Source of the DNA: Eupeodes corollae
Taxonomy: Eukaryota > Arthropoda > Insecta > Diptera > Syrphidae
Assembly (NCBI RefSeq): GCF_945859685.1
Contig: NC_079147.1
Span: 250,780,572 to 250,844,571 of the forward strand
DNA: 64,000 bases
Reading direction: 5' to 3'
Shown here: piece after piece, positions 1 through 11,999 of the stretch
How the letters are laid out: every line of letters starts with the position of its first letter
How positions within the stretch are numbered: the first letter of the stretch is position 1
Notes under the pieces: generated by a model
Databases searched by the model: none
Told to the model about the DNA's origin: nothing
The model's input: the letters and a program-made list of their open reading frames with translations, nothing else
Translations under genes and position numbers: made by a program

Positions 1-224
1 TCGATCCCTACCTAAAGTTTTTTTTCACGGATACTGCCTTCTGCGAGGAATTGACAAATCCTCCAAGAATAATTCTTGTCATGAAAAGTGTTTTCTCAAA
101 TTTTCCGTTCGGATTCGGCTTAAAACTGTAGGTCTGCTCCAATAAATTACTCGCACACAGGAATGGTTGAGAGTTGCACGTCACTAGGCACTTATTCTCA
201 ACGGGCTGTTGCGCCATTGATTTG
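1..224 (+). mobile_element. SINE copy, 5' end cut off by window edge
   Basis: The first bases are the end of a pol III box B (TCGATCCC) and the body that follows matches the complete SINE at 42178-42505 block for block: the GCGAGGAA tract, TTCTTGTCATGAAAA, CCGTTCGGATTCGGC, and ACTCGCACACAGGAATGG. It ends near the shared GGGCTGTTGCGCCA motif. The tRNA-like head upstream of box B lies outside the window. Open frames on either strand here are fortuitous. SINEs are non-coding and depend on LINE proteins; the likely partner is the RTE family in this window. Confidence 0.8.
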
Positions 225-339
225 TATAACAAACTCTTGCCTTGTGTACCACATCATTGGGAGCTTGCAGAAGTCATTATTTCACCTTAACATCAAGTTA
301 AAACAATATCTCTTCCGAAAAAATTCTACTGAAAGGATT

Positions 340-402
340 AAGCAAAATAATAAATAATAATAATAAATAATAAATAAAATAAATAAATAATAATGTAGAT
401 GT
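340..402. repeat. AAT/AAAT low-complexity tract
   Basis: Imperfect run of AATAA and AAATAA units immediately before a decayed transposase fragment. It is simple sequence with no coding or structural signal. Confidence 0.7.
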
Positions 403-619
403 TGAAGTGGAATAAAACAAGCTGTTTGCGAGGTATTAACAAAATTAGTTTTTATTTCAATGGCTCATGTATACCATTAAATGTGGAATATGATATAATT
501 CAAAGGCCCGCTTCAGATTTTTACGGTGGCATAATTGCGAGTGGTCCAATTTTCAATGACTATTCCGCGTAGATTCGGTTGAATTTCAGCCTGTGGCCTG
601 TGTTATGTTCACCTTAATG

Positions 620-1250
620 TCATCGGTCGATTGTTAATTTGTATAAGCCTGCGACTTCAAGAAACCACACAGGAAAAAGTCTAGCGGGGTCAAATCGCAT
701 GACCTTGGTGGAATAATTACATCACTCCACCAGCGTCTAGGGTCCATATGGTTTAATGTGGGCCATAAGAGATTAGTTATCATCGTTATGTAGAGCTCGC
801 TGTTGACGGTGACCGCCTCATTAACGTCGTTTTCAAAAAAGTACCGACCAACTACGCCACCATCCCAAAATCCATAACAAACGGTAACTTTTTGAGGATG
901 CCTGGTGAATCTCGCGTGGGTTGGTGTCGTGAGTCGTCCCACATAGCAATTTTGATTGTTAACACAGCCATTCATCCGAAAATGCGCCTATAGTCACTAA
1001 ACATGACTTTTTGGTCAAACGTGGGTCCTCTTCCAAAGGATTCGAAGCCCAGTATGAGAACAAACGGCGTTTTCTATGGTCTTGAGCTTTGAGCTCATGG
1101 GTGAGTTGGATCTTGTACGGGTGTAGGCCTTAGTCCCAACGAAAAATTCGCCAAGTTGAATTCTATGAAAGGCCGAATTCTTGTGCACGACGAAGAATAT
1201 AAATCCCATGTTCTGCTGTGCACTTTCAAGGGCCGCGGCGATGTTCTTGG
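620..1250 (-). pseudogene. decayed ITm (Tc1/mariner superfamily) transposase fragment
   Basis: Minus-strand translation shows pieces of the DDE transposase family also seen at 55657-56581. A GFWDGGVVG...YFFEND block is followed, after an internal deletion that removes the second catalytic Asp region, by PPRSCDLTPLDFFLCGFLKS, which holds the third catalytic Asp (TPLD). Further upstream on the minus strand, in shifted frames, are remnants of the region before the first Asp (MFSDYRRIFG in place of FSDEAHF) and of the helix-turn-helix linker. At least two frameshifts and a deletion make it non-functional. No terminal inverted repeats were identified, so the outer limits are approximate. Confidence 0.75.
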
Positions 1251-1379
1251 CCGATCATACGTTCCTTGAACGTACGGGTGCTGGGTAATTGTTTGCTGAA
1301 CCGGTCGTCTCGACCAAAGGGACCTTCCCAGGCAGCATCACGAAATATTGAAAGTATATGTTACGAACCGACTCTGTAC

Positions 1380-1660
1380 GGCACTCGGAAATTATGAAAA
1401 TTGTAGCTGATGTACCGCAAGGAAGTGTCATAGGTCTAACCATGTTTCTTTTATAAGTTCGAAATATTCAAGTGGATAACAACTTATCATGGCCACCTTT
1501 GCTGATGGTTTTGGAAAATTGGTGCCAGATAGATCCGTTGAAAGCCTACACAATAAATGCGAAATGCATTCGATAAAGTTAGTGTTTGGACCCAAAAATA
1601 GCTTAGTGAAGCAAAATCGACGCATATACATTTTAAGAGGATTGATGAAAAATTTCATTT
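1380..1660 (+). pseudogene. non-LTR retrotransposon RT scrap
   Basis: A plus-strand frame encodes VPQGSVIG at 1412-1435. This is the conserved motif just before the catalytic YADD block in LINE reverse transcriptases (usual form GVPQGSVLGP). The residues after it fit the following Phe-Leu-Leu stretch before a stop. Later sequence in other frames may be more of the same domain, but I cannot anchor it. Clade not assignable; a Jockey or CR1-like source is possible. The minus-strand open frames here are shadows. Confidence 0.55.
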
Positions 1661-1664
1661 AAGT

Positions 1665-4030
1665 ATTTTAAATTAGAAATGTATTGAAGGAAATATACCC
1701 TTTTGAACACTTAAGGCGGTATTAATTGGTTTGTTTAACATGTTTAAAGTTTTCATATCTCAAACACAATCCGTTCAAAATTTCTAAACCTTTTTTATTT
1801 GACAAAACACTTTTATCAATCAAAAGTCTGCAGTCAGAGTCTCTCATAGTTTGATAAATAGGTTTAATCATAATTTTATTAACATTCGTTAAATACCGGC
1901 CTTAAATTTCCATCTTACTTTATCTTGTTTTTTTTATTTTTTTGAAATTTTGTACCTTAATAAACCCCAAGAAGTAACTTAAACTGAACCGGACGACGTT
2001 ACTCGGTTACTCCATATTGACCCTGTCAACTGGCTATTCAATAAAAATGAAAGACCAATATTTCGCTGCATTAAGGACCATTAAAAAGCTGTATTGAATA
2101 AATGATTATTGTTTTTTTTGTTTTAATTGGTCTCTGTTTCGTTTAATTTTCTCTTCCTAAAGTGAACTCTATGGCACCTTGGTTGCTTGCTTGCTGCTTA
2201 ACACCACAATGATGCTATACCCGGTCCAAGGATTCACTTTGCAATTAATTCATTTGACTTTTCTGCCTTGCGAGTATATAGTGTAGCTGGAACTGCCATA
2301 TAACCGTTCATCTCAATAGGAGCTCTCGTTCGCCACTGATCGACCATTTCCACAAAAGGCTTTTGAAAGTGGGGTGTCGACTGTCGGGTGTTTCATATCA
2401 TTGCGTCTTCAAAACCATATCATCGTCATCATCAGCATACAGCGAGCCACCTCTTATTCTGAATATCACATTAAAGGACCATGAATGGCCTCGGATTAAA
2501 ATGTTAATGAAAATCCTTTTCATGGATACCACCAACAACGCGAACGGACCAACGAGCATATCAGGACTCAGTATCGACTAAAGCCAAGCCAACGCAACGC
2601 AAAGCAAACCTCGAGTCGAGATATGCCCACTCCTGATGCTACTGTGCTGGGATGAGCTTGGAAATGTGTGCGTGAGTGAACATTTATAGCCAGGGAAAGC
2701 TTTGATTTTGGTGAATCCTTTCGCGACGAAACATTATTTTTGTTGTTTTTAATTTTCGTATATTTATTTTTTCTCTGTTTCCTTTACCTTCTACCTTTTT
2801 GGGAATTAAAATGGATTCATATCGCGTTACGAAAAACCGATAAACCCCCACCCTTTTCGCCGCCCATTTTCAGGATTATACCTAGAATGGTTGAATGTTA
2901 TGGTTTAACAGAGTGTACAGTGAGTGTGAGGCGTGGAATTCGTTTATTCGTTTTGCATTCACTTTAAAATTGAAAATATAATATTCATAAATAATAATTT
3001 GTGAAGCAGGAGCATATTTGAAAATTGAACATAACACAAAAGAACCCGGTAAAGATGGGTTGGGTTGGAATTGGCGTTGGTATATATTTATATACTCGTG
3101 TAAGCACCATGCTGATTATATGAGGAGTTGGGGGTGTAAATTGGTTGATGGAATTTCACAGATAAGGATGCCATAATGGTGGCATGGTAGTGCGGTGGTG
3201 GTGGGGTTTGAGATGGGGTACATACGTTTTATGGTATAAAATCCAATTTTCATTTTCAATAGGTCTTCAAAGTTAATTTTTAAAAACATATTTTTGCTCT
3301 TGGTGTGGTGTACTCTTTTTTGCATAGCATGTTTTTTCTAATAAATGATGATGCCGAAGATAAAAATGGGGATGATGGTTAATTTTCATCACATAATGTT
3401 AAACAAAACAATTGACTGTGTTGGCAATGAATAAGCGTTATTGTTGGAAAGAACAATCTATGTAACGTTGACAACTTGACAAATTGATACATTTTTTAAA
3501 GCTTAATGGAAAATTTTCGTGATATTTAGAATTGAGATATGACACTGATGTTCTTTAGTGTATATACTTGTTGGAAGAGTAGATCAAAAATTGTTAGAAG
3601 AAATACCATCAAAATCAATAGCTAGGGGAGTTATTTTACAAAACCTTACAGATTTTTATGAAAATTGATGTCATTTCTTAGATTTGGGCGATATTTTTTC
3701 ACGGAATCGTTTGGAAATTTATACAAACAAAATAAATTATTTTACCTTCAAAATAGTTTTGCGTTATGACGAATAACATTTTTAACATCTGGTAATTGTT
3801 TGGAAAAAACCAATACACTTGGCAATTTTTTTTATAAAAATAAAAACTATACAAGTTATTACTAAACTGATTTGACATATTGAATATCTTCAAAGATAAA
3901 GGCTTACATTTCAATTTTATACAATTTTGAACAGATAACTGTAAGGCCAAGTAAACTAATCAACAATACTTTTGTGTAATGTATCCTCTTTAAATTTAAC
4001 AAGTTACAAGTGAGTAAGTTTATATTTGTA
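1665..4030. other. noncoding stretch without a recognisable gene
   Basis: AT-rich sequence with only short, unconvincing open frames. About 3690-3930 resembles the internal tandem units of Rep-A (an 'aacattttt aacatctg' block followed by a run of A and T around 'aaaaataaaaac'), so a diverged Rep-A fragment may lie there. Nothing else is assignable. Confidence 0.5.
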
Positions 4031-4035
4031 CAGCA

Positions 4036-5206
4036 CGATAAATTTTGACATTTCTCGACGTTTCAAGGTCCCTAGAGTCGAAATTAAAGATTTTTAGAAA
4101 GATGTCTGTGCGTGCGTGTGTACGTACGTTCGTACGTCCGTACGTTCACGACATTTTTTTTCGTTGTCCATAGCTCAACCAGAAGAGATATCGATTTCAA
4201 CTAAATTTTGTTGTACAGATAATAAGGCAGAAAGATGCAGAAAGGGCTCTCAAGAAAATTGCGTGTGTGGTTTTTTTACCATAGCAGTTTGAAAAAAATT
4301 GAACATTTTTGTTAACCCTAAATATCTTACGAACCAAAAACCCTAGAGACTTGAATTAAATTTTATATAATATATTGTAACGTGATACCAAACAAGTATA
4401 TTTTTTGGAAAAATTCCATTTAACGGTTTTTTTATAACGCGAAAAAACTGAAAAAAATTTGTCCCTCGAAAATTTTAACACTTAAATATGAATTTCATCT
4501 CTAAAACAAATTTGCGCAACGAAGAATAATGTTTTTCACTTCAGATAAAATTTTTAGAAAAATCCAATTGACTGTTTTTTTTTATCAAAAATAAAAACCT
4601 AAACAAAATTAATAAAAATTGGTAAAAATTGATTTTCGACTCAAATATCTTTTCAAAACTTTGAGATAATAGCTTCTAACTAATTTTTACTTATAAGAAA
4701 TATTGTTTTCAAAATTTGAACAAATTTTGATAAAAATCGAATTGACATTTTTTTTACAAAAAATAAAAACCAAAAAAAAATGTATACAAGTTGGTAAAAA
4801 TTGATTTTCGACTCAAATATCTTTTCAAAACTTTGAGATATTGGCTTCCAATTAATTTTTACTTATAAGAAATATTGTTTTCAACATTAAGACAAAGTTT
4901 GAGCGAAATGGAATTGACAGTTTTTTTACAAAAAATAAAACCTAAAAAAACGTATAAAAGTTGGTAAAAATTGATTTTCGATTCAAATATCTTTTCAAAA
5001 ATTTGAAATATTGGCTTCAAACTTATTTTATTTCACAGAACATATTGTTTTGGATATCAGTAATTTTTATATAAAAACAATTCGTTTTTTCATAAAAAAA
5101 TAAAATCTACAAAAAATAGTACCTACGCAAATTTGGTAGAAATTTCCACATCCACACGGGATGGGAAGTTATCAGTGTGGGTCGAATCCCAGCCTCTTTT
5201 TTTTTA
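4036..5206 (+). repeat. Rep-A copy 1 (uncharacterised large repeat), forward unit
   Basis: One of at least eight Rep-A copies. Reading forward it has: a left end with CGACGTTTCAAGGTCCCTAG (the outermost AACTTCC palindrome is missing here); a GT/ACGT microsatellite core near 4108-4150; a block reading TAACCCTAAATATCTTACGAACC; several divergent tandem units of roughly 130-190 bp, each with GATTTTCGACTCAAATATC and a run near TTACAAAAAATAAAA; and a right end of hairpin GGGATGGGAAGTTATCAG followed by GTGGGTCGAATCCCAGCCTC and a T run. No protein is encoded. It is probably a non-autonomous mobile element; the superfamily is unknown. Confidence 0.75.
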
Positions 5207-5473
5207 GGTGTTTTATTTATAAAAAAAAACCGTTAATTTGATTTTTTATTTTTCAAAATATACTTTTTTGGTATCATATTATAATATATAATTTAAGTCA
5301 AGTCTCTGGCTATGAACCACGAAAAGAACTTCCCGAACATACGTACACACACACGCACAGACATCTCACTAAAATCTTTAATTTCGACTCTAGGAATCTT
5401 GAAACGTTGAAATTTTCAATTCGGCAAATCGGACCGATTACAATAACTTCCTATGGGAAGCTAAAAATATTAA
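5207..5473 (-). repeat. Rep-A terminal segment in inverted orientation
   Basis: Directly after the T run of the forward unit, the outer part of Rep-A reappears on the opposite strand: the segment next to the tandem array, the ACGTACACACACACGCAC microsatellite, CTTGAAACGTTGAAATTTTC, and the terminal AACTTCCTATGGGAAGCT palindrome. The forward unit and this segment thus form a head-to-head arrangement, also seen at 26386-26812. It could be a foldback form of one element or one copy inserted at the end of another. Confidence 0.7.
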
Positions 5474-5479
5474 AACAAT

Positions 5480-7735
5480 ATTGAAAACAGGTATTTCTGA
5501 ATCGGACCAAATATAAAATAAAATTGGACTTTCGATTTGGATTCACCACTTTAACTCTAAAACGCATTGTTCAAAAACGTAAAGGAGTTACACTCAAGGC
5601 TTTTCGAAACTTCATTTCGACTTAATCTTCTTTCAAAAAAACTTTTGTTTCGAATATACCGAAATATGAAAGTTCTCTATGTTCCCAGCAGTTTCTGAGA
5701 GATAGTAACTGTCTGCCTAAAATTCGAATTGCAAACAGCTGTCAGGATCAAAATAACATATGGTTTAAAAAACCACTAGATGGCCCTCTTTGTACATACA
5801 ATACGTACACGTATAAACGTTCTCATTTATTTAAATTTAAATCATACAGAAATCCACCATCCAATATGATAATAATAATTAAATAAATAGTTTTAATAAT
5901 AATAAATCTCATTGTATTTAATCATTAAAACCATCAGCCGTTTAAGTATCAGCTTTACACACACATCAGTCGATTCTTAATTAAGGCTTACAACGTAATT
6001 TTCTCTGGAAAACGATTCACACGAGTGCATATAATTTGTACTTATTTAAAAATGAATATATCGAGATTGGAATTTCGCATCTACATTGCAAATAAATTAA
6101 GTTTGAAAAGTGTAGTAGATTAGTAAAATGCATACCTTCCTATATTTACAAGGATTTAAGGATATATCTACACTTATATCTACTATAGGTTAAATGTGTG
6201 TACTACAAATAAAATGTTCATGATAGGGAAATCGGTTTTGTATGAACTGAACGTAATATTTCAAAGGAATTCAAATTCATTCAAATAATTCATACCTATG
6301 AATGTGTAAAAATGTAGAGAGATAAGCATTTCAATCAACTTGAACCTACAAAAATTCCGCCGCTGCTGCCACCGCCCTCAAACGAAAATGGAAAATTTAA
6401 ATTAATTTCAACCGAAATCCAATCACAGTTGCATTCAAAACATATCAAAGAACTTCAACATACACAATTTTGTATTTATAGTGTGTTTTGGATCGCAAAT
6501 ACAAGCATACGGACGGCAGGCGCGGCGGTGCGGCGGTAGCGATAGCGTGAGTATGTACAAACATCATACGAGTTGAGTTTAAACAAAAACCACTAAAAAT
6601 GTATCCTCACAATTTTTGTTTTATTTTATTTCGTTTTTATGTGAAAACCAGACAAATTGTAAACAAACCCAAAAAGATATACAATAAAATAAAAAACAAG
6701 ACATATTCCTATACCTCATAGCCTTAGCCTTATGTAGCCACACAGCTATATAGCCTACCATCATCCCCAATTTAGAATTTTCGGCTACAATTGAAATATC
6801 AAAAACTGAACAAAAGACCAGCAAATCAACATAACAAAACAAAAACAGCAACAACAACAACATACCCAAAAACACAGGAAAAAGAAAGTTAAAAATACAA
6901 AAATGAAAACACGTACCTCTTCGAAATATACAATCCAAATGAATTCATGGTAAAAAAGCTCCCACAGAATATAAAATCAAAAAAAAAAAATGCCCTGAAA
7001 TAGAAATGTACAGACAAAGGCATGCCAAAAATGGCAAAGCAAGGAAAAAAGGACATGCCGTACAAATGTTTTGCTTGAAAAGTCCAAAAAAATATATATA
7101 ATATTCCGCCCTCTGGGCCGCCCCCATTTTTGAAATGGCTGAAACTTTTACACTTGAAATCACCACCAAAGTAGAGAGAGAGTGCTGTACTTTTTTTCTT
7201 GTTAATGTTGTTGTTGTTGTTCGTAAGGTCCTTCTGCTATAGGGATCTAGTTCCCTAGGCTCATAAAATTCAAATAAATAGAACGCCAGCCGGCCGCTCT
7301 ACTATGGACGGTCCAAGCCAGGCCAACAACATTGTTTACCCAAACGAAATCGAGAGAATAAAAATTTCACAGATATGTTACTATACAATACACATAACAG
7401 TTTCCATTGTAGTTAAGGGCTGAGGTCAATGACGAGAGGGGGAGGGGAGGGTTGATAGGATGCTTTTCAAGGGTAGAAGTACAGATAGTTGTTGGGTTAA
7501 CCACAAAAAACAAAAAAAAATCTATAGAGATATTCCGCCCCCAAGAATAGCGAGCGGGACTTAAAACAAAACAACAACTACACAAAAGTGAAAACAAAAA
7601 ATCGGATCCTCTAAAACGTTGATAGCAACAATATCCCCCGCGGCTCTAGTGGTGTATGCAAAAATAACAAATTCCCAACACAAAACCGCAAAAATAAATC
7701 AAACGAAATTGAGTCAGAGAGTCTGATGTGAGTCT
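5480..7735. other. noncoding stretch, apparently non-repetitive
   Basis: No credible coding sequence. There are GCC/GCG-rich patches near 6355-6380 and 6505-6550, a CA-rich patch near 6840-6870, and purine-rich runs. The open frames here consist of low-complexity Leu/Phe/Cys residues and look accidental. It may be intronic or upstream sequence of a host gene outside the window. Confidence 0.4.
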
Positions 7736-7739
7736 GAAC

Positions 7740-8530
7740 CGCCTATAGTCTAACAAGAGTCTGCTACGCTGCGTCGTCATCGGCGTCGCGGCGGCGTTGC
7801 CATCAGCCAGCTCCGCGTCGTTGTCGTTATCGTCGTCATCCTCGACCGTCGTGTCGTCGTCGTCATCAACATCAACAAAGTCGCATCGTCCTAGTCATAG
7901 TAGTTTTATTCAGGCTTTTAGTTGGTTTCTAAAGTAAATACCACAACCACGCGCCACGCTACCACCGCACCACCATCACTGCCACAGATGCAATACTCGT
8001 ATATCTAGTTTTTTCGTTTGGGGTTTTTCGCCAAAACGTTAACTCACCCAGCAGCAAAAGTTCCTATGCGAGCAGATAGTGCTCGGTACATAGAATATAG
8101 TGCAGAAAAGAGCTTTAGTATCCTAGATGCACTATAAAGAGCAAGCGAGAATTCCTAGGACCCGACCAAAAGGCAAACACTGACTCTGGATTTGCAAAAC
8201 TACACCAACAACAATGAAAACGGGGAGAGAAAAATGTATTCTAAAAACGAACCCGTGTAGCACTATATGGAACAGGATAAAATGGCTGAAGCGCGAAGCG
8301 CGTTAAACTAACAATTTCCGTCGACGACGTGAAAGGCGAAACTAACAAACATTGGAATACCAACGCAGCAGTCAGGACAGGAACAAGTATAAGCAAAAGC
8401 ATTTGAATGCAAGATGTCGGCTGCCAGCCAGAGGTAGCACAAACCCTATATGTACTTCCTCCGTCACCATCACCATCACCGTGTCGTGTCTGTCCTGTCG
8501 TTGAATTGCATCCCAGACAATGGGTAATTT
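7740..8530 (+). other. GC-richer tract with CGTCGTC repeats; possible host 5' UTR or promoter region
   Basis: Unlike its surroundings, this tract is rich in CGTC/GTCGTC triplets (7765-7880), CCACCACCATCACC-type runs and many CAAC/AACA motifs, a composition common in long 5' untranslated exons of fly developmental genes. A possible splice donor, GGGTAATTT, lies at about 8521-8529 just after AGACAAT. Short ATGs, such as the one near 8413, open tiny frames only. No transcription start could be fixed. The assignment rests on composition alone. Confidence 0.3.
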
Positions 8531-9545
8531 ATATTGTGTGTGTTTAAGTTTATAAGCTGAAATGTAGCAGACAGTATGTCAAACAGAAAAGGATTATGGG
8601 TTCAATTTTGCCAAAAGAAAAACTTACAATCTGACAGCTTTACATACTTATGTACATGCAGGCACAGAGCAGGCTTCTGATGCTGGATGTAAAATTTGGG
8701 GAGGAACATAATTTGAAGGGAAGCTGAAAAGACTGTTTTTGGGCTTTTTTTTGTAGAGTTTCTTAGAAGCTAACACAGATATAAGGGTTGTTCAGGGAAG
8801 TTTGTATGTAAATCTTTACTTTGCATCTATTAAAACTTTGTTTTTGGGATTTAATCACACTAACATATCAAGATACCGTTTATCACACATTTGGTAAATT
8901 AATCTTATATTTGGGTAGAGTTGTTTTAAAACTAACAAAGCTTATAAGAAAAATAGAAACACCAAAGTATTTGTCCGAAACCATTAATCAAGACTTAACT
9001 GCACTGCAAGTAATGACCTCATCAAATACGTTAATGGAGAAGTAAATGTGTAACCGCAAAATATTTGGATCTTTTTTTTCCGTGATTTTTTATGAAAGCG
9101 ATTTTATTAAATTTCACTCAAGCAGATTTAAGAACTTTCCAACAAAAGGTTTAATTTCGATCTTAAAATTAAACGGATATTTTTGAAGAGAAATTAAGAG
9201 ATGTTTATTTTGTTGTTAAGAAGAAAATATGCCAAATAGCTACAGTGGCTAAGGTTCAAGCACCATTTTAATCATGAAATTCTGAACGTATGTAAGTATT
9301 TTGATATTATCAGCGTGTTTTTCAAGAAGCATAATTTTTAATTGTTATATAAATGAAAAGAAGACATTTTCAGAATGAAGAGATTTTCAAAATTAAACTC
9401 ATAATTGGAAAGCCCTATATTGATCGGTTGCCCTTGATGTAAATGTGCTAAAGTTGAAAATGTCAATTAGATTAGGAAACGTTTCTTGTAGTAGTTTTTT
9501 TTTTAATGGCTCGTTGCTTGCAAACCTAATTAACAAATACAAAAT
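8531..9545. other. noncoding stretch
   Basis: AT-rich with no motif-bearing frame. The longest open frame (8821-9045) has no recognisable domain, codon bias or neighbouring signals. Confidence 0.4.
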
Positions 9546-9547
9546 TA

Positions 9548-9830
9548 GGTGGTACAACAGTCCGTTCATAACTAGGGCTTAGTGATTTACAACTTTCAAC
9601 CATTCTTGTGTGCGAGTAATGCTGTCAGGGATGGAGGGGACCAACAGTTTTTTAGCATGAATCCCAATGGCTGACTTGAGAAAGAACTTTTCATGACAGG
9701 AAATACTATTGAACAATTTAAATAATCGTCGCAAACTACAGTAAGCGTAAAAAGAACTTAGATGGCACAGATAGGGATTGGACTTATGTCATGACAGTCC
9801 TATGCACTAACCATCACGTCACGGGTATTA
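9548..9830 (-). mobile_element. SINE copy, near full length
   Basis: The reverse complement reads as the complete tRNA-headed SINE: CGTGACGTGATGGTTAGTGC (A-box region), a degraded box B (AGTCCAATCCC), the CCTGTCATGAAAAG and CAGCCATTGGGATTC blocks, TACTCGCACACAAGAATGG, and a 3' end with AACGGACTGTTGTACCACC. It is clearly more diverged than the 42-kb copy, including box B changes expected to weaken pol III transcription. No convincing target-site duplication was seen, consistent with age. Confidence 0.85.
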
Positions 9831-9834
9831 CCTT

Positions 9835-11285
9835 CAACCTGGGGTTCTTTTGACGATTGAATAAAGGGCTGTTTTTTCACCGTATTCCTCGAATTTACAG
9901 TTGATCCGTCGTTAACCAATTTCAACTTAACCTTTTAACTAAAATTTCTGCATTGTTCTCAAGGAAAGGAATGAATTGATTCAGAGCATATTTCCGGATA
10001 TACAGAGTAACTACATGAATCATTACTGGCTCAGTCATCGGGCTATTTTGGCAGCCAAAAATGTTGATGTTGACGAAACTAACTTCCAAATACAACAGTT
10101 TTTACCAGTTTTTTTAAATCAGTCGATACTGTTGGTATTGAAAATGATAGTGTAAATTTTAAAATTGAATTTTTAAATTCCCCACCCCTTCGAATAAAGA
10201 TTGGTTAACCTATTATTCAACTGCGTACTTTTAATCCAACTCAATTATGCAACCGTACACGTTTGGTCATCAAAAGGATAACCGGAAATATTCTGGAAGC
10301 AACCTATTTTACAGGAAAGTTTAAAGTAAAAGTGGTCCTATTACGTCGCATTCCAATTGGTACCGTCAGATTCTACCATACCATTCAAAAAGTTACAGTT
10401 TCCAATTTGATTAGCTTTTGCCATGTCTATAAATAAGTGTCAAAGACAAACAATGTATATTTGTGGTGTAGATTTGGAATATCCATGTTTTTCTCAGGCA
10501 GCTATCTGTTGCATGATCGACGTGTAGAAAAATCGTCGAACATGTTTGTTTTAGCGAAAGACAGGTTAACCAAAAATACTGTGCACAGATTAGTAGTGAA
10601 TTAAATTCAAATTGAATCAAAAGTATTTATAATTCAAAACAATAAATATTATTATTAGAAGATTTTAAATTATTTACTTTTATTTACTTACAATTTTGTT
10701 ATATACTCATTTGTTACAACCTTGAAAAAATATAATAATACATTTTAAATTCAATTCTTTTGTATTGATTTTTGCTTTACACCAACTGCATGAAAATATT
10801 GATCAATTTTGTTCAAAATTCTTCACCTTCAAATCCCAAAGCATTAAATTTTGTACCAGTTTAACCGTTTGGCGTAATCTACATCCACCAAAATGTAAGG
10901 TAACGTGACCTTGTCCTGGGATGGAAGCTACTTTAAAGTATATTTCCGATCATATAGCATTACGAAGTGTTTTAGTATTTCCGACAATCCTGGGTCCTAT
11001 TCCATACAACAACTTATCAAATTTTCGTTCTGCAAAACTTTTCGTCAATTCGCAAAACGTTGCGTTCACAGATCAGTATAATATCAAAAGTGAAAAACTT
11101 AAAATAATAAGAGTAATTTGCACGTACTTTGAAATTCTTATAATAATATTTTAATTTCTATTTCACTTGCGTTCTCTTATGCAAAGTGCAAAGTTTATAT
11201 TGAAAGGCATAGGGTTCTCAAATTTCAAAAGTAAACTTAAATAAAACATGATATTTCGATCGATTTCGTATCGATTCTTTTGAGG
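9835..11285. other. noncoding stretch
   Basis: No recognisable gene. A 77-codon open frame at 10921-11154 has no known motif and no supporting context, so I do not call it. Confidence 0.4.
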
Positions 11286-11289
11286 TAGT

Positions 11290-11995
11290 TTTCGACCATT
11301 TTTTCACATATTGGGCGGTATCTCCGCCATATTTTGAAAAATGTAAATTTTTATTTTTAAAACCACAAATTCTCCGACTCGTATTCCTTAATAGCAGACA
11401 AAAACCTTTTTTTTATCATATGAGCATAACGCTACTAATTGACGATGACAGTCGTTCCATTGTCGTTTTCGCTTCATCGCTGAAGAAAATTTTGTTCGTA
11501 AAATCGCCGTCCATCGTTGTGATTGGTCAGCTGGTTACAGTTGTTGTGCGAGCTGGACTTTATATTGATGTTGGTGTATGCGAAATACGCCATAATGTTT
11601 CGTGAGAAAGTTCTAATTCCTAAGAACGACGAGGAATCGACTCATAGAGTCTTCGACAACACTTTCACTTACAAAAGCGATATTTTCAGATGTACGAGTA
11701 AAACTATAATGCACCGGCCTTAAAATATCTGTAACCAATCCAGTCTCTTCAAATTTCTTCACAATTTCGCCAATTACTTGCGTAGTTGGACGGTTATGTA
11801 GACCATAATCTCCTCTTACACGATATGTGGCTATGGCAGAATCACTATTAATTCAGTAGGTTTTAACAATTTTCGCGTTGTGCGATAGTAAAGCGATCCA
11901 TTTTTGTAAATATCAGACTTTCAACTGACAAAAAAAATTGGTTTAACAACTTAGTTTGAAAGATGTCGAATTCCAGTCTTATGCCGGAATTCCGT
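11290..11995 (-). pseudogene. ITm-B transposase, N-terminal half, decayed
   Basis: The minus strand starts with a leader shared with 61320-61390, then MDRFTIAQRENC near 11905. In order follow DSAIATYRVRGDYGLHNRPT (helix-turn-helix, DUF4817 type), IGEIVKKFEETGLVTDI, RPVHYSFTRTSENIAFVSES, a shifted ETLWRISH segment, and FTNKIFFSDEAK holding the first catalytic Asp. After that the frame is lost and the rest of the DDE domain is missing. Several stops interrupt it. By family knowledge this is a cut-and-paste transposase related to SETMAR-like mariner proteins; here it is dead. The terminal repeats were not found. Confidence 0.8.
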
Positions 11996-11999
11996 TATT

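Noticed and set aside
6621..6938. 105-codon minus-strand frame rich in Phe, Leu and Cys
   Set aside because: It is the complement of CA- and AAC-rich low-complexity DNA, with no motif, signal or partner exon.
10921..11154. 77-codon plus-strand frame
   Set aside because: No motif, no neighbouring coding block, and the composition is like the surrounding noncoding DNA.
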